A stretch of 11,948 bases of DNA from the NCBI GenBank assembly GCA_002104895.1, contig MCFG01000148.1, forward strand, positions 132,501 to 144,448. The letters are read 5' to 3'. The position numbers and the translations under genes are program-made. The notes under the pieces are model-generated. The model saw nothing but the letters and a program-made list of their open reading frames with translations, was not told the origin of the DNA and made no database searches. Positions within the stretch are counted from its first letter, which is position 1, and the number at the start of each line of letters is the position of its first letter. Source of the DNA: Anaeromyces robustus. Taxonomy: Eukaryota > Neocallimastigomycota > Neocallimastigomycetes > Neocallimastigales > Neocallimastigaceae. Below, in pieces: positions 10,418 through 11,948 of the stretch.

Positions 10418-11385
10418 TTGTTAAATGAGGGTAGTTTTGGTTTAATAATGGTCAGGTCAAGATGTTTAATTAATAACAAAATAACTAATTAAACAAATAT
10501 ATAATTAATAGGCAAATTTATTTATTAATACACAATAAATTAATTAATTAAAAGAACACTTTTTTAAAATAATTAAGTTTTATAATAATATTTTTTATTA
10601 ATAATTAATTAAGAAAAGTTTAAATAATAATTAGATTATTAAGTCATTAATTCTAAGTTATTTAGTTAATAATCTTACAAAGATTAAAAGGAATTGTAAT
10701 TTCAATCCTTATTTATACTTTTTCTAAATCTAATAATTATTAATACATTTAATTATTATAATCTATTGATAATATATTTATACATGTATAATTTTAAATA
10801 AAATATATGAATAAAATAATATTGATAAAAATCTAACTATATAAAACTAATATAAAACTATATAAACTATTAATAAATTTAATGATAAGAATTTATAATC
10901 TAAGATTTAGATTTATAACTATTCTAATTATTTAACTAGTTAACTATTTAATTATTTTAATTGTTTAGTATACTATTTAATTATTTATCTATATATTAAT
11001 TATTTTTATCTTTGGATTTTTATAATCTTTTCTGTATAATTAATTCTAGATAAAATGGGATATTTTTAATTATTTAAGATCTTAAGTAAATTTTAAATCT
11101 TTTTGAGATTTTTAGAATTCTAAGAATTTCTGTAAATTAATATAATAATCAACTATTCTAATTTTTATAAAAATAATTAACAATTATTATAATATATTAT
11201 ATAAATTATTATTATTATTCTAATTAATATTTTATAAATTATTTGAAGGCGTTTTCTGTATATCTGAATGATTATTATTATTATAAATTATAATATAATT
11301 ATTGAAATAAAAAGATTTTATCTATATAAAATATTATAATTATTTATTTATGGATCCTTGTAAATATTTAATTATATTTTTATAT
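10418..11385. other. AT-rich region upstream of the orphan RT ORF, no gene seen
   Basis: Read on the minus strand this is where gag, protease and integrase should be, but every frame is broken by frequent stops and no motif of those proteins appears. The plus strand contains no CCA between 10418 and 11385, so there is no TGG-type primer-binding site on the minus strand. I also see no copy of the 3' LTR. Small structures are an inverted repeat at 10893-10918 (TTATAATCTAA arms around GAT), a hairpin-like AAGGAATTG/CAATCCTT at 10689-10710, and a 15-base direct repeat (ACTATTTAATTATTT) at 10943 and 10972. In DNA this AT-rich such structures may be chance. Confidence 0.6.
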
Positions 11386-11747
11386 TGTATAAACCTTTAA
11401 AGTCCAATATCTCGCCAACCAGTGGTCCAAATGGGCTGAAATTCAGATATGTTGTAGCTCTTGAGCAGAGCTTCTCAATGAGCATAAAATCAAGCGGAAA
11501 TCTTCAATATTTGCCAAGTTATCGTTATTTTTCTTCTGATTATTTTTATTAATATCTTAAGGGTTAAATTAAGTTGATTAATATTTATTTAATTTGTCCA
11601 AACCCTTTACAATATCAATTTAAATACTTTTTAATATTTGTTTATTTTATTGAAAATCGAATTTTAAGTGATTTAGTCAATAACGAAATTTAAATGTAAT
11701 TGATCTATTAGTGAATTTCAATTTTAAATCCACTAATATTCGCGACA
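11386..11747 (-). mobile_element. Putative second LTR, possibly Ty3/gypsy-like (solo or truncated)
   Basis: On the minus strand a TGTCGCGAATATTAG start at 11747 directly follows a purine tract containing GGGGGAG, the layout of an LTR retrotransposon 3' boundary. The TGTCGCGA-type start recalls Ty3/gypsy LTRs, but this is weak evidence. The outer end is proposed at 11386, where the plus strand reads TGTATAAACC, giving a 362-bp LTR with TG...CA ends. No coding sequence of a gypsy pol is visible upstream (above 11760), so the element is truncated or only its non-coding tail is present. The element's family and its left border are uncertain. Confidence 0.45.
11401..11520. repeat. GC-richer island inside the putative LTR
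   Basis: By direct count 49 of 120 bases are G or C (about 41%), against 8 of 60 and 3 of 60 in the two preceding blocks. Both strands contain stops, so it is not a clear exon. It includes the inverted repeat AGCTCT-TGAGC-AGAGCT at 11456-11472, and an alternative pairing of TTGAG (11461-11465) with CTCAA (11474-11478). Its composition suggests repeat-derived, recently inserted or structurally constrained sequence. Confidence 0.5.
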
Positions 11748-11802
11748 TCGCTCCCCCAAAGAAAATCGAATTCCAGGCGATTGTCAATAACCAAATAATA
11801 TG
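11652..11802. repeat. Pair of imperfect direct repeats of about 44 bp flanking an LTR boundary
   Basis: Copy 1 (11652-11696) and copy 2 (11761-11802) both begin GAAAATCGAATT, then share GATT, GTCAATAAC, AAAT and ATG with a few mismatches and a 2-base gap. They start 109 bases apart. Copy 1 lies inside the putative LTR; copy 2 lies just upstream of the polypurine tract on the minus strand. Confidence 0.75.
11748..11760 (-). other. Polypurine tract of the second LTR element
   Basis: The minus strand reads TTTGGGGGAGCGA directly before the proposed LTR start. Like the copia tract at 7594-7605 it has five consecutive G, rare in this window. It is read as the plus-strand primer of an LTR element on the same strand. 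Confidence 0.5.
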
Positions 11803-11948
11803 AATTAAAGTTTGGAATTAATAATTTTAAATAATTTATAGTTGAAAATAATATATATGAATATATTATAAGTTGAATAATAAATATATAATATAAAATA
11901 GTTGATATTAAATTTTTAAAGATTTTTATTGAATGATATATTTTTGGA
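11803..11948. other. AT-rich end of the window, no gene seen
   Basis: This should be the internal region of the second LTR element if it is intact. It holds only AT-rich sequence with stops in every frame and no recognisable pol motif. Confidence 0.5.

Noticed and set aside
10418-11385. 5' LTR of the copia element
   Set aside because: No stretch resembles the TTTCTAACA end or the CATAGCTATAAAG segment of the 3' LTR.

Overview
This is a eukaryotic nuclear window. The evidence is three protein genes split by short GT-AG introns (all donors start GTA), non-coding DNA of roughly nine-tenths A+T, A/T-ending codons, and Asn/Lys/Glu-rich low-complexity protein. Single-copy genes with fungal-looking homologues plus LTR retrotransposon sequence suggest a very AT-rich fungus. 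An anaerobic gut fungus (Neocallimastigomycota) is my best guess, but only an inference; another AT-rich protist-like lineage is not excluded.

Left part (1-6870): three housekeeping genes. At the left edge, on the minus strand, lie the first two exons and the beginning of the third of a Ku80-like gene (DNA-end binding, NHEJ and telomeres). It is divergent from a six-exon gene on the plus strand for CFIm25/NUDT21 (CPSF5), the UGUA-binding subunit of the mRNA 3'-end cleavage factor, which includes a 27-nt micro-exon. Next, in tandem, is a six-exon gene for Pescadillo (PES1/Nop7), a 60S ribosome biogenesis factor with N-terminal Pescadillo and BRCT domains. Spacers and introns are AT-rich with homopolymer and short-repeat tracts. 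I see no RNA genes.

Right part (about 7400-11948): retroelement territory, minus strand. An uninterrupted 933-codon ORF carries a complete-looking Ty1/copia reverse transcriptase and RNase H at its C-terminus behind about 430 residues of Asn-rich low-complexity sequence. No gag zinc knuckle, protease or integrase is visible. Ten bases after the stop come a polypurine tract and a TGTTA LTR start, so the 3' end looks like a genuine copia element. No matching 5' LTR or primer-binding site is visible. Past 950 bases of featureless AT-rich DNA there is a second LTR-like end (TGTCGCGA preceded by a GGGGGAG polypurine tract, minus strand), possibly Ty3/gypsy-like. It contains a 120-base island of about 41% GC in DNA that is otherwise 5-13% GC.

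The host genes are not an operon and share no pathway beyond general nucleic-acid maintenance. The most unusual object is the orphan RT-RNase H ORF with its Asn-rich head. A secondary curiosity is a dense cluster of UGUA motifs in its LTR, the very motif that CFIm25 binds.
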